Source: Pseudogymnoascus destructans (lineage: Eukaryota; Ascomycota; Leotiomycetes; Thelebolales; Thelebolaceae). From it: a stretch of 64,000 nt of DNA. Below, one piece after another: positions 33,213 through 45,454 of this stretch. The notes beneath the pieces are model-generated. The model saw nothing but the letters and a program-made list of their open reading frames with translations, was not told where the DNA came from and ran no database searches. The translations under genes and the position numbers were made by a program. How positions within the stretch are numbered: the first letter of the stretch is position 1; each line of letters begins with the position of its first letter. The stretch covers positions 1,080,524 to 1,144,523 of the forward strand of contig NW_020167532.1 in the NCBI RefSeq assembly GCF_001641265.1, in the 5' to 3' direction.

Positions 33213-36200
33213 CTAAGCTACAACCCTTTGGCTCTGTTTCCTAAGACAGTGTGTTGTCTTAGTAAAATCATCCCTTCCTTGGGTGGCTAGATTCTCACAT
33301 CTGGTGCACCCACCATTACAATATGCAACTTGCCCAATTCGCTCTAGAATTTCAAAAGGTCCCACTTGCTTGTGGTCTAGCTTCTTTGATGGCCTCTGTG
33401 TCTTTATATTTCGAGTTGAAAGCCATACTCTGTCTCCCACTTGATAGCGTGGTGCAGGTTTCCTTTTCTTGTTTGCGAAATGTTCCATTTTTGCTTGCGA
33501 GAGCGTGATTTCATCCTGCAGAAACTCCCAAACCTTTGCCATGGTCTGAGCTATGTTCTTGTGCTCTTGTTTGGCTTCGTGATATGCTTGCTGCTCTGTA
33601 TCAAAGCTCATTCTTGGTTCATAGCCCTTGTTCGCAAAAAACGCACTTGTCTTGGTTGCATCTGATGGCAAACTGTTGGCAGCAAACTCCGCCATGCACA
33701 AGTATGAAACCCAATTGTCTTGAAGATAGTTCACATGAGCTCGCAAGTAGCGTTCGAGCTCTGCATTGAATCGCTCAGTCTGTCCATCTGTTTCTGGGTG
33801 GAAGGCAGTTGAAAGTTTGGCTGAAATTTTCCAAATTTTGCAGAGCAAACTCCAGACTTCTGCAATGAACTGAGGACCTCTGTCTGATATTATCGAGTTT
33901 GGTAGACCATGGTGCTTCCATACATGTTGAAGTAAGAGCTGTGCTGTAGCTTCTGCAGTAGTCCCTTCTTGCCCAGCGAAACACAGAATGAAATGTCTTT
34001 CTTTCGTCAACCTGCATGCAACAACCAAGATAGCATTGTTCCCTTCACAGAGTGGTAATCCTGTCACGAAATCCATTGATATATCCATCCATGGTCGACT
34101 GTCAATAGGGATTGGTTGTAGAAGTCCATTGTAGGAATCTCGAGATGGTTTCGATCTTCGACAACTATGGCAGTTTTTGATATATCGAATAATTGTTTTG
34201 TCCATGTTTGGCCAGTAATAGTGCTGTTTCATGACTCGCAGCATCTTTCCAGCTCCTGGATGTCCCATAGAAGGTTGTTCATGAACTTTTCTCAACAAGT
34301 CCACCTGAATGGTTTCTGGCACCCAAACTCGATTTTAATATTCTAGCATGCCGTTTTTGAGTTCGCAATAAGCCAATGCAACCTCTTTGCTTGTTCGATC
34401 ACCATTCTCAAGCTTCTGTAGTGTAGCCTTGCAGAATTTGTCTTCCAGTTGAGACTTTTGGATTTTCTCAAGAATTGTCATTTCTCTGATATGAGTTTCC
34501 ACTGGAGATAGCTGAGCTGTTTGGCCTTGTTCTTTGAGTTTCTGAATGTCTGGATGTAGCCTCGAAGGTGGTAGCAACACCTGAAGCTGTTGCTTTTGTC
34601 GATCATCCTCATCATTGCCTTCTGGTCTCTCACCAGGCCTTCGAGTCAAAGCATCTGCTTTTCCATTTTGCTTCCCAGGCCTATAGATGATCTGGAAGTT
34701 GTATGGAGAGAGGAATTCAGCCCATCGAGCTTGTCTCCTTGTCAGCTTCTTGGTGGACATGAAGTATTCCAAGCTTTTGTGATCAGACAAGACTTGGACT
34801 GGAAAATCTGTCCCTTCAAGTTCTGGTCTCCATGCTTCGAAACATCTGATGATTGAAAGCAATTCCTTGTCATATATCTCGTAATTGCATTCTGCAGGTG
34901 CTAGCTTTTTCGAGAAGTATGCCACTGGATGTAGAACCCCTTGATCATCTTTTTGTGACAAGACTCCTTGATGAGATGAAGTCTGAGGAATCTGCTTCGA
35001 CATAGGCTGTCTTGTTTCTATCGAAATGCCTCAAGACAGGAGCTTCTGTAACTGTTTGTTTCAACAGCTCGAATGCAGTTTGGCATGCATGAGTCCATTC
35101 AAATATCTGATCCTTTCTGGTAAGGTTCACCAATGGCCTCATGATGCTGGAGTAATTTCGGATGAACCTTCGATAGAAATTGCAGAATCCAATGAAAGCT
35201 TGCATATCCCTGAGCGATTTTGGAGTTCGCCATTCCAATATAGTAGGAACCTTTGCAGGGTCCATGCGAATGCCATTGACTCCCACTATGAGTCCTAGGA
35301 ATTTGGTTTCTTGGACGAAAAACTCACATTTTGAGATATCTGCTTGCAGTCCAGCTTCTCGAAGCTTCTGTAGGACTTTCCTTATGTGCTCTGTATGCTC
35401 CGCTCGAGTAGCACTGTAGATAAGAATGTCATCCATGTATGCGGTGACGAATTGGTTGAGGTAATCCATGAGGGTTTCATTCATGTACCTCTGGAATGTT
35501 GCTGGACCATTTGTGAGTCCGAAGGGCATGACCTTGTATTTGTAGGATCCAAATCGAGTTCTGAATGTAGTGAGGTCTTCATCTTCTTCTGTCTGCATTC
35601 GAATTTGATTGAAGGCATGTCGAATGTCCAGTTTGGTGAGATATTTTGCTCCTATGACTTGGGCCAGCGTTTCATCAATGAGTGGTATGGGATATCGATC
35701 CTTTTTCGTTATGGCATTTAGCTTCCTGTAGTCAACACAGAATCGAAGACCACCACCTGGCTTTCTCACAAACATAATGGGTGAAGAGTATGGGGCTTTG
35801 CTTGCTTCAATGAACCCTTTTGGCAAGTGCTCGAAGACATATTCTTCGACCAAATCAAGTTCTTCCTTTGACATATTCCAGAGTGGTGCATATCCCAGCT
35901 TTGCATCATCTTCGAGTTCAATATGATGGTCTGAAGGTCGATGGGGAGGTAGCTTGTCTGCTGCCATTTTTGAAAAAACATCCAAAAATTCATGAAATTC
36001 CTTCAGAAGGATCAGTCGAGAGTCAATTTCTTCAGTTTTGGTCTTGTTCTTGTGCTCGATTATGTCCTTCATTGATATAGCAAAGACTTGAGCTCCTCTT
36101 TGCTTCATGAGCATTCGAAATGGTGCTGCGCCAATCATTGCTATGGTGCAAGGTTTTGGTTTTTCCACTTTCAGAGCAGGTTCCGGAGGAGGCATTTCTT

Positions 36201-36728
36201 TGGCTTTCTTCTTTGGCCTTTGTCTTTCGCTTTTAGATATAGGCTCTGTTTCGAGGGCTCGATCTGGTATAGAATGGTTGCAATAATCTCCAGTGAAGAG
36301 GACTTGATCATTGATCATATCGAGAACAACTCCATGTTGCTTCATCCAAGCTTTCCCGAGAATGATGGAATGTTTTCCCAGCGAAGTAATGAATAATGGA
36401 CATAGGCTTTCCACATGCTCTACCACTTGTAGTCGAGGATATATAGCATGTGTGATAGCAGGGGCAGCCTCTCCATTGAATCCTTCAACTTGTTTTGGCT
36501 TCACAAGTTCGACTGGGGCTATCCCTTCGATTTCACATATTCTTTCTGCATCAGCAGCATTAATGAAGTTTCCACCTGTGGCACCAGTATCGATCAATGC
36601 ATGGACAATAGCTTTGTATTTTCCTATTCTACAAGTAGCTAAGAAAGGGGTGTCCGGATCAAAACTGGATCTCGAGGAAGAAGCTGCAATTCTGGCTGCA
36701 CTGCCTCTAGTGATGACTTGTCTAGAGG
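33213..36728 (-). pseudogene. pol: Pol polyprotein of the gypsy element (protease, RT, RNase H, integrase)
   Basis: Protease: IDTGATGGNFI near 36597. Reverse transcriptase: FCVDYRKLNAITKKDRYPIP and the catalytic YMDDILIY. RNase H: YDKELLSII ... LEYFMSTKKLTRRQARW and a GKADALTRRP end. Integrase: zinc-binding HxxxxH...CHSCRRSK, then DFVTGLPL, SDRGPQF and HPETDGQTERFN (the D,D-35-E core). Lesions: a frameshift near 34975 between RT and RNase H, and TAA at 34337-34335 just before the integrase where CAA would restore reading. The pol frame overlaps the gag stop in the -1 phase, with residues RQVITRGSAARIAA visible before the protease. Confidence 0.85.
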
Positions 36729-37418
36729 CTATTCGTTTTCCGAATCGATGATAGACTCAGCTGTAGATACCTCATTCACTTGAGCTTTGAGCTTCTGGGG
36801 ACAGTCTCGAGCTCGATGTCCATTTTGTCGGCATATGAAGCATTTCCCAAGTTTCATGAGCATTTCTTTTGCTGGATCTTGATGCGGTGGTTGATACAGC
36901 TTCTGCGTCTTGTTTTGCATGTTCGAATCCATTGTAGGTTGAGGGATTGAAGTTCGAAGTGCCTGGCCCTGATTTTGAGTTTGGCCCATGTTGTTCGAAA
37001 ATGACTTTGGCTTCCTTTTGTCTTCTTGTTCCTTGATCCGCTAAATGTTCTGGTCGATGAGCATGCATTTCTTTGCTAACTCGTGAAGTGTAGTAGCTCC
37101 AACTTCAGCCACTAAGGCTTTCTGCATCTGTTGGTTGACTTTGAAGTGCAAGTCATCCAGCAAAGTTTCTTCAGAGTAATCAAGCTCTGTCGTGAGCCTT
37201 TGGAACTCAGCCCAGAACACTGCAAAGGTATTGTTTCTCTGATACAGCTTTCGATACTCAGTTTGAGCTGTGTGCCTTCGATCGGGATCACTGAAGACTT
37301 TTTCCAAAAGTTTGAGAATTTCTTCTGCTGTCTGCAATTTGTTTGTAGAGTTTGGTCGAAGCCTTGGATTGACATGTCGAACTGCCAGTCCTCCCAGTCG
37401 ACTCTGAATGTAGCTCAT
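36729..37418 (-). pseudogene. gag: Gag of the gypsy element
   Basis: A capsid-like helical region (SDPDRRHTAQTEYRKLYQRN, FWAEFQRLTTELDYSEETL) is followed by a CCHC zinc knuckle, CFICRQNGHRARDC, that binds RNA. A TAG at 37043-37041 splits the two parts in one frame (DQNI*RIKEQEDKRK); a CAG original is likely. The reading frame ends SENE at 36731-36729 and pol continues in the -1 frame. Confidence 0.8.
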
Positions 37419-37634
37419 TTGTAAAGTCTGTGTTGGAAAATGATCAATGTTGGCTTCGAGCTTGAGGTGAATTTTTTTGTGGTAATTTATCAGGTCTAGC
37501 TACTCGTACGGAAATAGCTTTAGTTGAGAGGCCACGAGTTGAGAGGCCACGAAGGAAGCGAGCAAGAGCAGACACTGTTGGTAATAGTATATAGATTCTT
37601 AATTACTACTTTACTATTACTATTATTCGTGGTT

Positions 37635-37719
37635 GGGCCGGCCCATTCGCGAATAGGCCGGCCCGCTCGCGGAGGTTCATATTCGTGGTTGGGCTGGCCC
37701 ATTCGCGAATGGGCCAGCC
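37635..37719. repeat. Two GGCC-rich palindromes
   Basis: Bases 37692-37719 are a perfect 28-bp palindrome centred on TTCGCGAA with GGCTGGCCCA arms. Bases 37635-37664 form a second, almost perfect one with GGGCCGGCCC arms around the same TTCGCGAA core. Further single TTCGCGAAT motifs follow to 37750. The pattern suggests the end of a foldback or DNA transposon; it also carries nested NruI-like TCGCGA sites. Confidence 0.85.
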
Positions 37720-37754
37720 TATTCGCGAATATGAATTATTCGCGACTGGGCCGG

Positions 37755-37925
37755 AACATATACTACAAGAAATCAACTACCAAATGATGATAATCTACCA
37801 TTCCTAGACTTCTCAACTAGCTGGCTCTATCGATTTAAAGCACAATATCACATTAAGGTTTATACAAAACACTACATTTATTGCGCTTTGTCCTGCTCTT
37901 ACCCGCCAGGAGAGTATCGAGATAT
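37755..37925 (+). pseudogene. Fragment of a pogo/Tigger-like transposase (CENP-B type HTH)
   Basis: In one frame the DNA reads QLPNDDNLPFLDFSTSWLYR then FKAQYHIKVY. FS.SWL.RFK..H.IK is the recognisable core of the CENP-B-type helix-turn-helix of pogo-like transposases. Nothing else of the enzyme remains. It directly follows the GGCC palindromes, so both may belong to one old element. Confidence 0.55.
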
Positions 37926-38189
37926 AGTTGAGAATGAGGGTATTTATGTGTCATTTTAATTTATATATGCGTCGCTGATATAACAGGCTCCGCCTTTGGA
38001 ATGTATGATAATGTCATAAAATCGTGCAATTTCCAACAAGAAATACAGAACTCCGCCGCGCCCCTAGCCCCGCACAATGTCAATCCCTCCAAATGAATAT
38101 CTCGCGATCTTATACGAGTAGACACTGGCCTTCAAGTCGCAACATATCTAGAAGTATCTGATGGTCAACATACCACCCATATGTCATTA

Positions 38190-39210
38190 TTCATTTGACG
38201 ATATTGTTTATAGTCGTACAATGGGCGGCGGCTGGCCATGTTTCAGTTCAGCCTAGTACAAACCTGTGTGATGGCCAAACATAGATGTGTCTAACCAGCC
38301 AACTCTGCCACTATCAGTTATAACAAAGACCAAAACGGTTTATCAACTGAGTCAACTCTGTACACATTGAACTATTACCTAATAATCAAGGTATAGGGGC
38401 AGGCATCATGCGCTGGAAAAGACCCAGCTTTGTTACATTGGATGAGTCGTAGGAAGTGATGCGAGCCTACGACCGTAGGCCAGGAGTGTTTTTATTTGAG
38501 GGGAGCTAGAACAGGTCTTAAAACTATGGATTGAAGACCAAGGGGAGTGACAGCCCGAAATTACTATAAATATGAGATCGAAGGCCTCTGATGTTAGTTA
38601 GCCATCATAAATTACAATTCCCAAACTCTCTACATTTGACGGGCGGCGTTTACAACTCTCAACCATCACAACCCCTACATCACCCTCCTCCTTAGCCCCC
38701 TCTACATTTAACGGCGTTTACAACTCTCAACACTACACTCTTACACTACCCTCCTCGTTTAAAATGCAGATCTCTCTGTATTCCACAGCGTCCTCGGTGG
38801 TAGTGTGACCACCGAGGACGCTGTGGGGCCCAGCACATCATGACATGCGTCAGCGACAAATACGACGACAAGGGACTTGCTGATATACTGCAAGTAAACC
38901 TACAGTACGCAAGGGTTGGAAACAAAATTTTCTCCAATGATTTTCGCTTCGCCTGCGACGCTGTTGTTGGATACGAATAGGAGTAGAAGGTAGCCGATGA
39001 TGCCAAAACAATGAGAATTTTGGCGACTTCCAGACAATTTGCTACGCGATTGGTGGTACATCAACGAGCAAGTCTGCCTTTTTTATAGATATGAAAGCAA
39101 GAAGGCGAGAGAATCAAGGAGTTGGACAATGGTAGCTACATTGGTCATAATATCAAATCATGATATAGATATTCTAAAGATTCTACGTGCATGGCCTTTT
39201 GTGACAATCA
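38190..39210 (+). pseudogene. Decayed small-protein locus, copy A
   Basis: This stretch is similar to 49195-50215, including non-coding flanks such as ATTGTTTATAGTCG, the run before the ATG (CTCTACATTTGACG, duplicated here at 38626 and 38701), the start ATGC(A/G)(G/C)ATCTC(T/C)CT(G/A)TATTC, and the downstream ATTGGTCATAATAT. After the ATG at 38764 (MQISLYS) a perfect hairpin replaces the expected coding sequence. The conserved frame reappears at 38840: CVSDKYDDKGLADILQ ... YARVGNKIFSNDFRFACD and stops at 38980. A hydrophobic start plus Cys residues suggests a former small secreted protein; that is inference. Confidence 0.6.
38783..38826. repeat. Perfect hairpin, 19-bp stem and 6-nt loop
   Basis: CCACAGCGTCCTCGGTGGT (38783-38801) is followed by AGTGTG and its exact reverse complement (38808-38826). 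It lies just inside the start of the copy-A small-protein relic. It has no T-tract and is far too perfect to be ancient. Confidence 0.95.
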
Positions 39211-39356
39211 ATATTCATATGCCATGCATGAATCATGGGAAATGCATCTAAGCCCAACCAACCCATAATACCAATGCCACCAAGAACACCTAGCTGAAAT
39301 GCAAAATAACAACAGAAACTATGCACGGAAATAACATCTCACCGCATCCATCCACA

Positions 39357-41558
39357 TCACAGCGCACCTAACTCCTTTAGCGACCCTGCTAACCTCCGAT
39401 AATCCCTCAGCAACTCCGCAACCTCATTAAGCCTCAGCTCCCCCGGATCCCTAACCTCCATAAACCGCTGAATCGGCGGGTCAATTTTCACCCCCGCCTT
39501 TCCTGGGGGCAGCACCGCAGCCAAGTCAGGAAACGCAGTCGTCAGCTCCTCTACGCCGCCATCCACCTTCTCCTTACCTGCCGTAGGAGGCGCTGCACGC
39601 CCGAACCCGCGCATCATCCCGATTCCGCCCGCAAACTTGCTCATGGGGTTGAACGTGTTGCTCAACATGCGGATCCCATCCGCGACTTGCAGCGCTGGTG
39701 TCGTGACACCTGGAGCAGCGCGCTTAGTGCTCGCAGAGCTGCTGGCGCTGTCAATGCTGCGATCGCGGGGCGGGCGGTCAGCTATGAGGTGTATGGTTTT
39801 GTCGTCAGATTTTGGTGCCGGGGGGGCTATGGAGTTTGGTGAGGCGGCGCTGGTGGTATCTACATCATCATCGTCAGGCTGGTTAGGCTCGACGAGTTTC
39901 CTGGCTTCGTCCAGGGTTTTGGGGACGACGACTTCATGCTTGGCTTCTTGGCGCTCCTTGAGCTTCCCAAGGAGGAAGTTGTAACTCTCGCCCAGGCTGT
40001 TACCAATGGTCTTGATACCCTGGTCGGCGGTATTGAGAACGGCGTCTTGAGCGGCTGCACCGAGGGCCTGCGCGGGGTGGAATAGCTCGCTCAGTCGACG
40101 GTTTGTTGGCGGAGGGCGTAGGATAGATGGAGAAATATCTGACTTGCGTACAGAGCCTGATCGGGAGTCCGTGCTGGGTGGGCTGATGACCGCAGGGCTT
40201 AGAGAAGGGGTGCTCACGCCCTGAGCTGGCGTGCTGGCAGATATAGGCTGAGGGGATTCGAAACGAGGAGTCGTTGGACGGCTTGACGACTTGGGAGGTC
40301 CCGATGGCGCCTCGTCAGCTCGGAGTTGGGTCAAATCAACAGTCTCGAGGAAGGTGATTGCGGCTTCAAGATTGGTAAGGCAGTAGGCGGCTTCTCCATC
40401 AATTTTAGACTCGCAGCGGAAGCGCTGGATAAAGTATAGATTGCTGATGACGTTTAAATCTTCGGTTGGGGAGGTGATCAAGGTATAAATCAGCATTGGC
40501 ATTATTTCGTCTGCCGATGAGGAAGGGTGGAAGTGCGAGAGTGTTTCGACTATGCACTTGTGTGCAGCCTTGAGATGTTGGAGTTTGCCCAATGGCGACG
40601 TATCGGAATTCATCAGAAGAAGCTCTTGCCTGGCCCCTTCGAGCCAGGATTTCACTTCCTCCTCCTTAGAAGTGTCATTTGAACTGGTTTCTCCGCCCAG
40701 GTCGATGCCAAGATCTGTCAGTCCAATACCCACAACGGCCAGCGCTGCTGTTTTCGAACGCAGCTTCTCATCCTGCGCTTCGTCTTGTGTGCTCCGGTGC
40801 CGCCATATCTTATTATACACCTTGTCACATACTGTCCGCTCAACAGCCTCTTCCAAGGCCAACCGCTTGTGTTCTAGCACCTTCCTCGCCTTCTTCTTCT
40901 CCGCAATTTCCTCCACTGTCAGAAGTTGTTGATCGGAGTCTTGAGGTTCTAAAGCTTTCGGCCGATCCTTGGTGCCGATTGGTGCCGCCCTCGCTCTTAT
41001 CCTGCTGGCAGCAGATGATTTGGAAGAGATTGAAGCAGCAGGCGAGGCCCGTCGATTCTGACGAGAACTGAGTATTGATATGTGCGTGTTGATATGGGTG
41101 GCAGCTAGGACGTAGAAGTCCTGCATCAGCATGGATAACCTGTCGACTGTCGGAGGAGTTGCATGGACTTTCGCTGATAGGGAATCGACGAAGCTATCTT
41201 AAGTCAATATATGCACACTTGACTGCTATGTAAAGTCTTACGTATCCGTCAAGCTAATGAGCTCGACTGGAAGTGCATCGAAATCTGACGGAAGCTCCGA
41301 GGTATCTAATTCACCACTCTTATCGCTCCCCTTCCTTGCCCGATCGGTTGTGCTAGGGATCGAATCGGACTCGGATGGTTGTTTCGAATATTCAGCGTCC
41401 TTTTCATAACTGGCTTTTGGGCTGGAGCCATCGGATGTACTGGCCCTAGTCCGTCGTGAGGGGTCCTTGGGGTCGGAGTCGATTCGAGGAAACGAGTTAT
41501 AGGCTTGAAGGGGCCGTCGGCCTGGTTCATCGCCATTGTTGGGCGTCTTTGGTGCCAT
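39357..41558 (-). CDS. VPS9-domain guanine nucleotide exchange factor, 717 aa
   Basis: Exons 41558-41242 and 41193-39357 join in frame (intron 48 bp, GTAAGA...TAG) to 718 codons. VPS9-domain proteins activate Rab5/Vps21-type GTPases on endosomes. Residues about 170-390 carry the helical bundle and the VPS9 core: VCDKVYNKIWRH, PLGKLQHLKAAHKCIVETLS, SADEIMPMLIYTLITSPTED, LNVISNLYFIQRF and EAAYCLTNLEAAITFLE. The Asp of SADEIMP and the Tyr of MLIYTL are the family's GTPase-contacting residues. The N-terminus and the Ser/Pro-rich middle look disordered. The C-terminus (MRGFGRAAPP, LRLNEVAELLRDYRRL) is short and helical. The family is clear; whether it is the Vps9 or a Muk1-like paralogue is not settled. 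Confidence 0.88.
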
Positions 41559-42318
41559 TGGAGGCCTGTGGATGATTCTTGTTAGAAGATCGCCCTGAAG
41601 AGTAGAGTTGGGATAGCTTGCCTAGTTGTGCGTGCTACCTGGGGAGGTGCTTGGGGGAATCGTCATGCACGTCGGAACGTCAGGGACCAAGGAGCTGTAA
41701 AACGAGAGAGTGTGTGAAGAAATATAACAGCTCAATGCTTTATAGCAGTTCTAGCATGGCACAGGGTGATTCCATGCCGTTGAGGCAGTGATGTTGATTC
41801 TCGAGAGGTGTCTCCAGGGATGGGACAGAGTAGCTATGGAAATTACGGCCTTGATCCTCAGTCTTATCTTATCCACCGACACTTGATAAGACAACGATGA
41901 GTTATTCATCTATGATGGCCCATAGCTCTGATATATGCTGTATATTATTTATTTTATTTGGCTTCACAGATGTTACTATATACTAACAATACTGCGCTTT
42001 ATGCTTCTCATTGTACACTCCAACTATGTTGTCTTCACAGGTGGCAGCCATGGGTCACGTGCTGGACCAGTGAGGGACGCGTATCGGGGCCAGCAGCCAA
42101 TCAAATCGCGCCCCACCATACGTCACACAGCGCTGGTCAGCCAACCCAGGCAGTACCCATCGATTCGCCTCAACCTATCGATACCGTCGGCATTCAGCCC
42201 TCAACCTTCACCACCTCACAACACAAGAACACGACTTCTGCAGGCCTGAAATAACATCAGACGTAGCAGATCGGGGCCCTGCTGCGACTTCTAGGCCATA
42301 TAGTCCCTATATTATACG
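41559..42318. promoter_or_regulatory. Shared spacer between the VPS9 factor and ATG15
   Basis: The two genes start 760 bp apart in opposite directions, so both promoters must lie here. The stretch has no coding signal. Both products act in the endosome-vacuole route, which makes shared control plausible, though no binding site was identified. Confidence 0.45.
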
Positions 42319-44571
42319 ATGATTTCAGACGGCAACCTCTCTTTCAAGTGCCGCTCGGCGGGCAGAGTCACAGCCGGACTGTTGTTATCGTTCTTAGCAT
42401 TGCACACTCCGGTTGTTGCCCAACAAGACAACGGAGCCCAAATACACCTAGGAGGGGAGGGGCTCCCAGCTATTCCGCCGTCATTCCCGGGTCAGGCAGT
42501 TGACGACCCACAGGGTGGCGCTGAACGATTCGTAAGTCGGCTCTTGCTGTGGAAGCCTATTGTAGTTACAGTGAGTGCAGTGGGCTAACAGAATCCGTGT
42601 GTCTAGTCTCTTCGGCATATATTCCATCATGGCGGGAGCAGATACCCAACGTTGCATAGGCGGCAGGATGTCCTCAATCCGGAAGCACAGTTATATACCA
42701 CGTCCGAGGATGGCCGGCCGCAAGAGTTGCCTCCACTTATGATCCGAAGCGCGCCGCTGAAGATGCAACGGTTAGCGGATCGAAGGCCATCAGTGATAGA
42801 CCCAATGATAGCAGCAGCACGAGAGCATGGAGAGGTAGTATCACTATCGGCATCTGCCTGGACAGTGGATGAGACCGAGGGGCCGGATATTTCAGACAAG
42901 GCAACAGTAGTCAGCATGGCAGAGATGGCAGCAGCAGCATATGTCCTGGAACCCAATCTAAGAGGCTGGGAGAACATTAGCCACTTCCACAATTCAACGG
43001 ACTTTGGCTGGGAAGGAGACGGTCTCCGGGGACATATATGGGCAAATGACAAGAACTCGACAATAATCATCAGCTTGAAGGGCACAAGCATGGCTGTCTT
43101 TGATGGACAAGAGACAACGAAGGATGACAAGGAGAATGACAACCTATTTTTCAGCTGCTGCTGTGGGCAACAGGGTCAGCTGACGTGGCGAAAGGTTTGC
43201 GACTGCGCAACATCCACATACTCCTGCAACAACACCTGCGTCGTCCAAAACCTGCGGCAAGAGAACAGGTACTACCAAGCAGCACGAGAGTTATACTCAA
43301 ACGTTACTGCATTATACCCTACGTCCAACATCTGGGTCAGCGGCCATTCCCTTGGAGGTGCCGTGAGTAGTTTGCTTGGAATGACCTATGGGTTACCAAC
43401 TGTTACCTTTGAGTCTCCTCCGGACAACCTTGCAGCCAAGCGCCTTGGACTACCCTTGCCACCACCCATGGGTGGTGATGAACTACGAAGACGCGGATAT
43501 ACTGGGACCTACCACATTGGCCACACCGCCGACCCCGTCTTCCTTGGGACCTGTAATGGGGTGACATCACTCTGCTCGTTCGCTGGCTACGCCATGGAAA
43601 CTGCCTGTCATTCTGGCCAAGAGTGCGCCTACGACGTCGTAGGCGATCTTGGTTGGCGCGTTTCCCTCTCTTCTCACTCGATCCGCTCCGTCATTGACAC
43701 GGTGTTGGTCAAATATGACACCGGACCGAAATGTGTCATCACACCGGAGTGCGTTGACTGCCCGCTATGGAAGTTCTACGAGAGCAACAGCTCCGAGACA
43801 ACCACAACCACGAAATCGAAGACGTCGTCTACAAGGACGCGTACGAGGACGGAGACATGCAAAACACCCGGATGGTGGGGATGTCTCGATGAAACGACGA
43901 CCGCAACTGGAACGGCGACAAGCAAAACCACATCTACCGCGACAACAACAACGTGCAAGACACCCGGCTGGTTCGGCTGCAACGACAGAACATCAACAAC
44001 AACCCCCGCCACCCCCTCCAGAACCGCCGTCCCAACTCCAACTCCTACATCCCCCACCACCACTAGCACAATTTCAACAACATGCACATCCCTGGGCTTC
44101 TTCGGCGGGTGCAACGACTTGACCGACCCAGTCACTACCTCTCCTCCTACCTCCTCTACAACCTGTACATCCCCCGGCTTCTTCGGAGGCTGCAACGATC
44201 TCACTGACCCCGTCACTACCTCCCCAGAATCAACAACCTGCACCTCCCCTGGTTACTTCGGCGGCTGCAACGACCCCTCTCCCACTGGCCCCCCACCCAC
44301 AACCACCTGCGCCACCCCCGGCTGGTGGGGCTGCCGCAACCCCACCTCTCCACCCCCGCTCACCTCTCCCCCCTCCGTCCCAACCGCCATGCCCAACCCT
44401 ACGGGTCCAACCACAACGACAAAATGCCACACCTACAAATGGTTCAGCTTCGTGTGTGCGGATCCAAAGCCGACATCCCCTTTGGCTCCGACCCCCAAAG
44501 AGCGGTGTAAGAAGAGGACCCGGTTCGGGTTTGGGAAGTGTAAGGAGTGGGAGAGGATTGAGGAGTTGTAG
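42319..44571 (+). CDS. atg15: Autophagy-related lipase ATG15, 725 aa
   Basis: Exons 42319-42531 and 42607-44571 join in phase 0 to 726 codons. ATG15 is a vacuolar phospholipase that breaks down autophagic bodies; it reaches the vacuole through an N-terminal membrane anchor, seen here at about residues 16-34 (VTAGLLLSFLALHTPVVA). Family-specific motifs are SLRHIFHHG, TIIISLKGTS, DNLFFSCCCGQQGQ, CDCATSTYSCNNTCVVQ and the nucleophile elbow IWVSGHSLGGAVSS (Ser about 319). The C-terminal 250 residues hold six Thr/Pro-spaced copies of a C(K/T)(T/S)PG(W/F)(W/F)G(C/G)C(N/L)D-type motif, a longer series than in most ATG15 proteins known to me. A cysteine-rich KERCKKRTRFGFGKCKEW ends it. Confidence 0.95.
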
Positions 44572-44933
44572 CTGCGAGGTGTGGGATTTATGAGGAGGGA
44601 TGAATGATTTATACCACGATTATTTAGTTTGCTAGGGAGGAGTTGATGTTTTTTTTGGGCTGTTTGTCTGCTGTGGGCGTGGCATTTTGGCTTGCCGACT
44701 GGTTTGAAGGGAGGGGTGACGGCTGGCTTGGTGGTGTTTTGGGGGTGGGAAGGAGACGGGTGTGCATGGGAGAATGTTATACACATATAGATGACCAGAT
44801 CATGTATCCAACTGAGAAGACTTGCACAGACGTATGATGTTCTCCATCTTACAAGCCAATGAAAGTGGCAGTTCCCAAGTAATCGGATGGAATGTAATAA
44901 TAATTGATTCCTACCAGTCTAGTGCGCGACCTA

Positions 44934-45454
44934 ACGTAGGTCGTGGAGTAATGGGACGGATGGCGTAACGGGACGCTTTGCCACGGCCACCTGCACTCCA
45001 CCAAATTGGAGTAGTCACCTAACACACCTATCAATCAATTATGGTACGCAAAGTCGAAAATCAGAGGAATTAGAAGCTCTATTAACTTAACAACTTCAAC
45101 CTCAAATACCCAAGTTACCTCTTAGGCAAGATTGGGTTCTGCGATTTATTCAAAGGCACCCTAACTTGCGTGTTAAGTTAGGAAGGAGGGTTGAGGCATA
45201 AAGGATGAATAGGGCTACAAAAGAGGTGTTAAGGGGGTGGTTTGACACATACAAGAGCCTCATAACAGAGCAAAAAATCGAAAACTACAAGACCTACAAC
45301 ATAGATGAGACGTGATTTAGATGAATTGGCATAATAATGGTAGAACTATTTTTCAATTTTTGGTGGTAGTGGTAGTCTGGTGGTTTCGTGGGTGCGGGTG
45401 GCCGTGGCAAAGCGTCCTATTACGCCATCCGTCCCGTTTCGCCACGACCTACGT
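44934..45454 (+). mobile_element. 521-bp TIR element with a pogo transposase relic
   Basis: The first 63 bp (ACGTAGGTCGTGG...) and the last 63 bp are inverted repeats with about 57 matches. The element is flanked by TA at 44932-44933 and 45455-45456, the target duplication of the Tc1/mariner/pogo superfamily. Between the repeats, one plus-strand frame reads LRQDWVLRFIQRHPNLRVKL, then RGWFDTYKSLITEQKIENYK and YNIDET, the HTH end and first catalytic Asp region of a pogo transposase, with one stop. It is therefore a deletion derivative of an autonomous element. Confidence 0.88.

Larger units (their letters stand above)
32400..37430 (-). mobile_element. Ty3/gypsy LTR retrotransposon, minus strand, 5' LTR missing
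   Basis: Gag, protease, reverse transcriptase, RNase H and integrase follow in that order on the minus strand (protease-RT-RH-IN is the Ty3/gypsy order). Left of the integrase stop lies a non-coding stretch whose minus strand begins TGTTGAGTCTGAGAACTCAG near 33153 and contains a TATTTATGCC box; this is the probable 3' LTR. I find no second copy at the right end, where gag similarity simply stops near 37430, so the element is truncated. It adjoins the plus-strand gag fragment on the left. The left limit is approximate. Confidence 0.8.
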
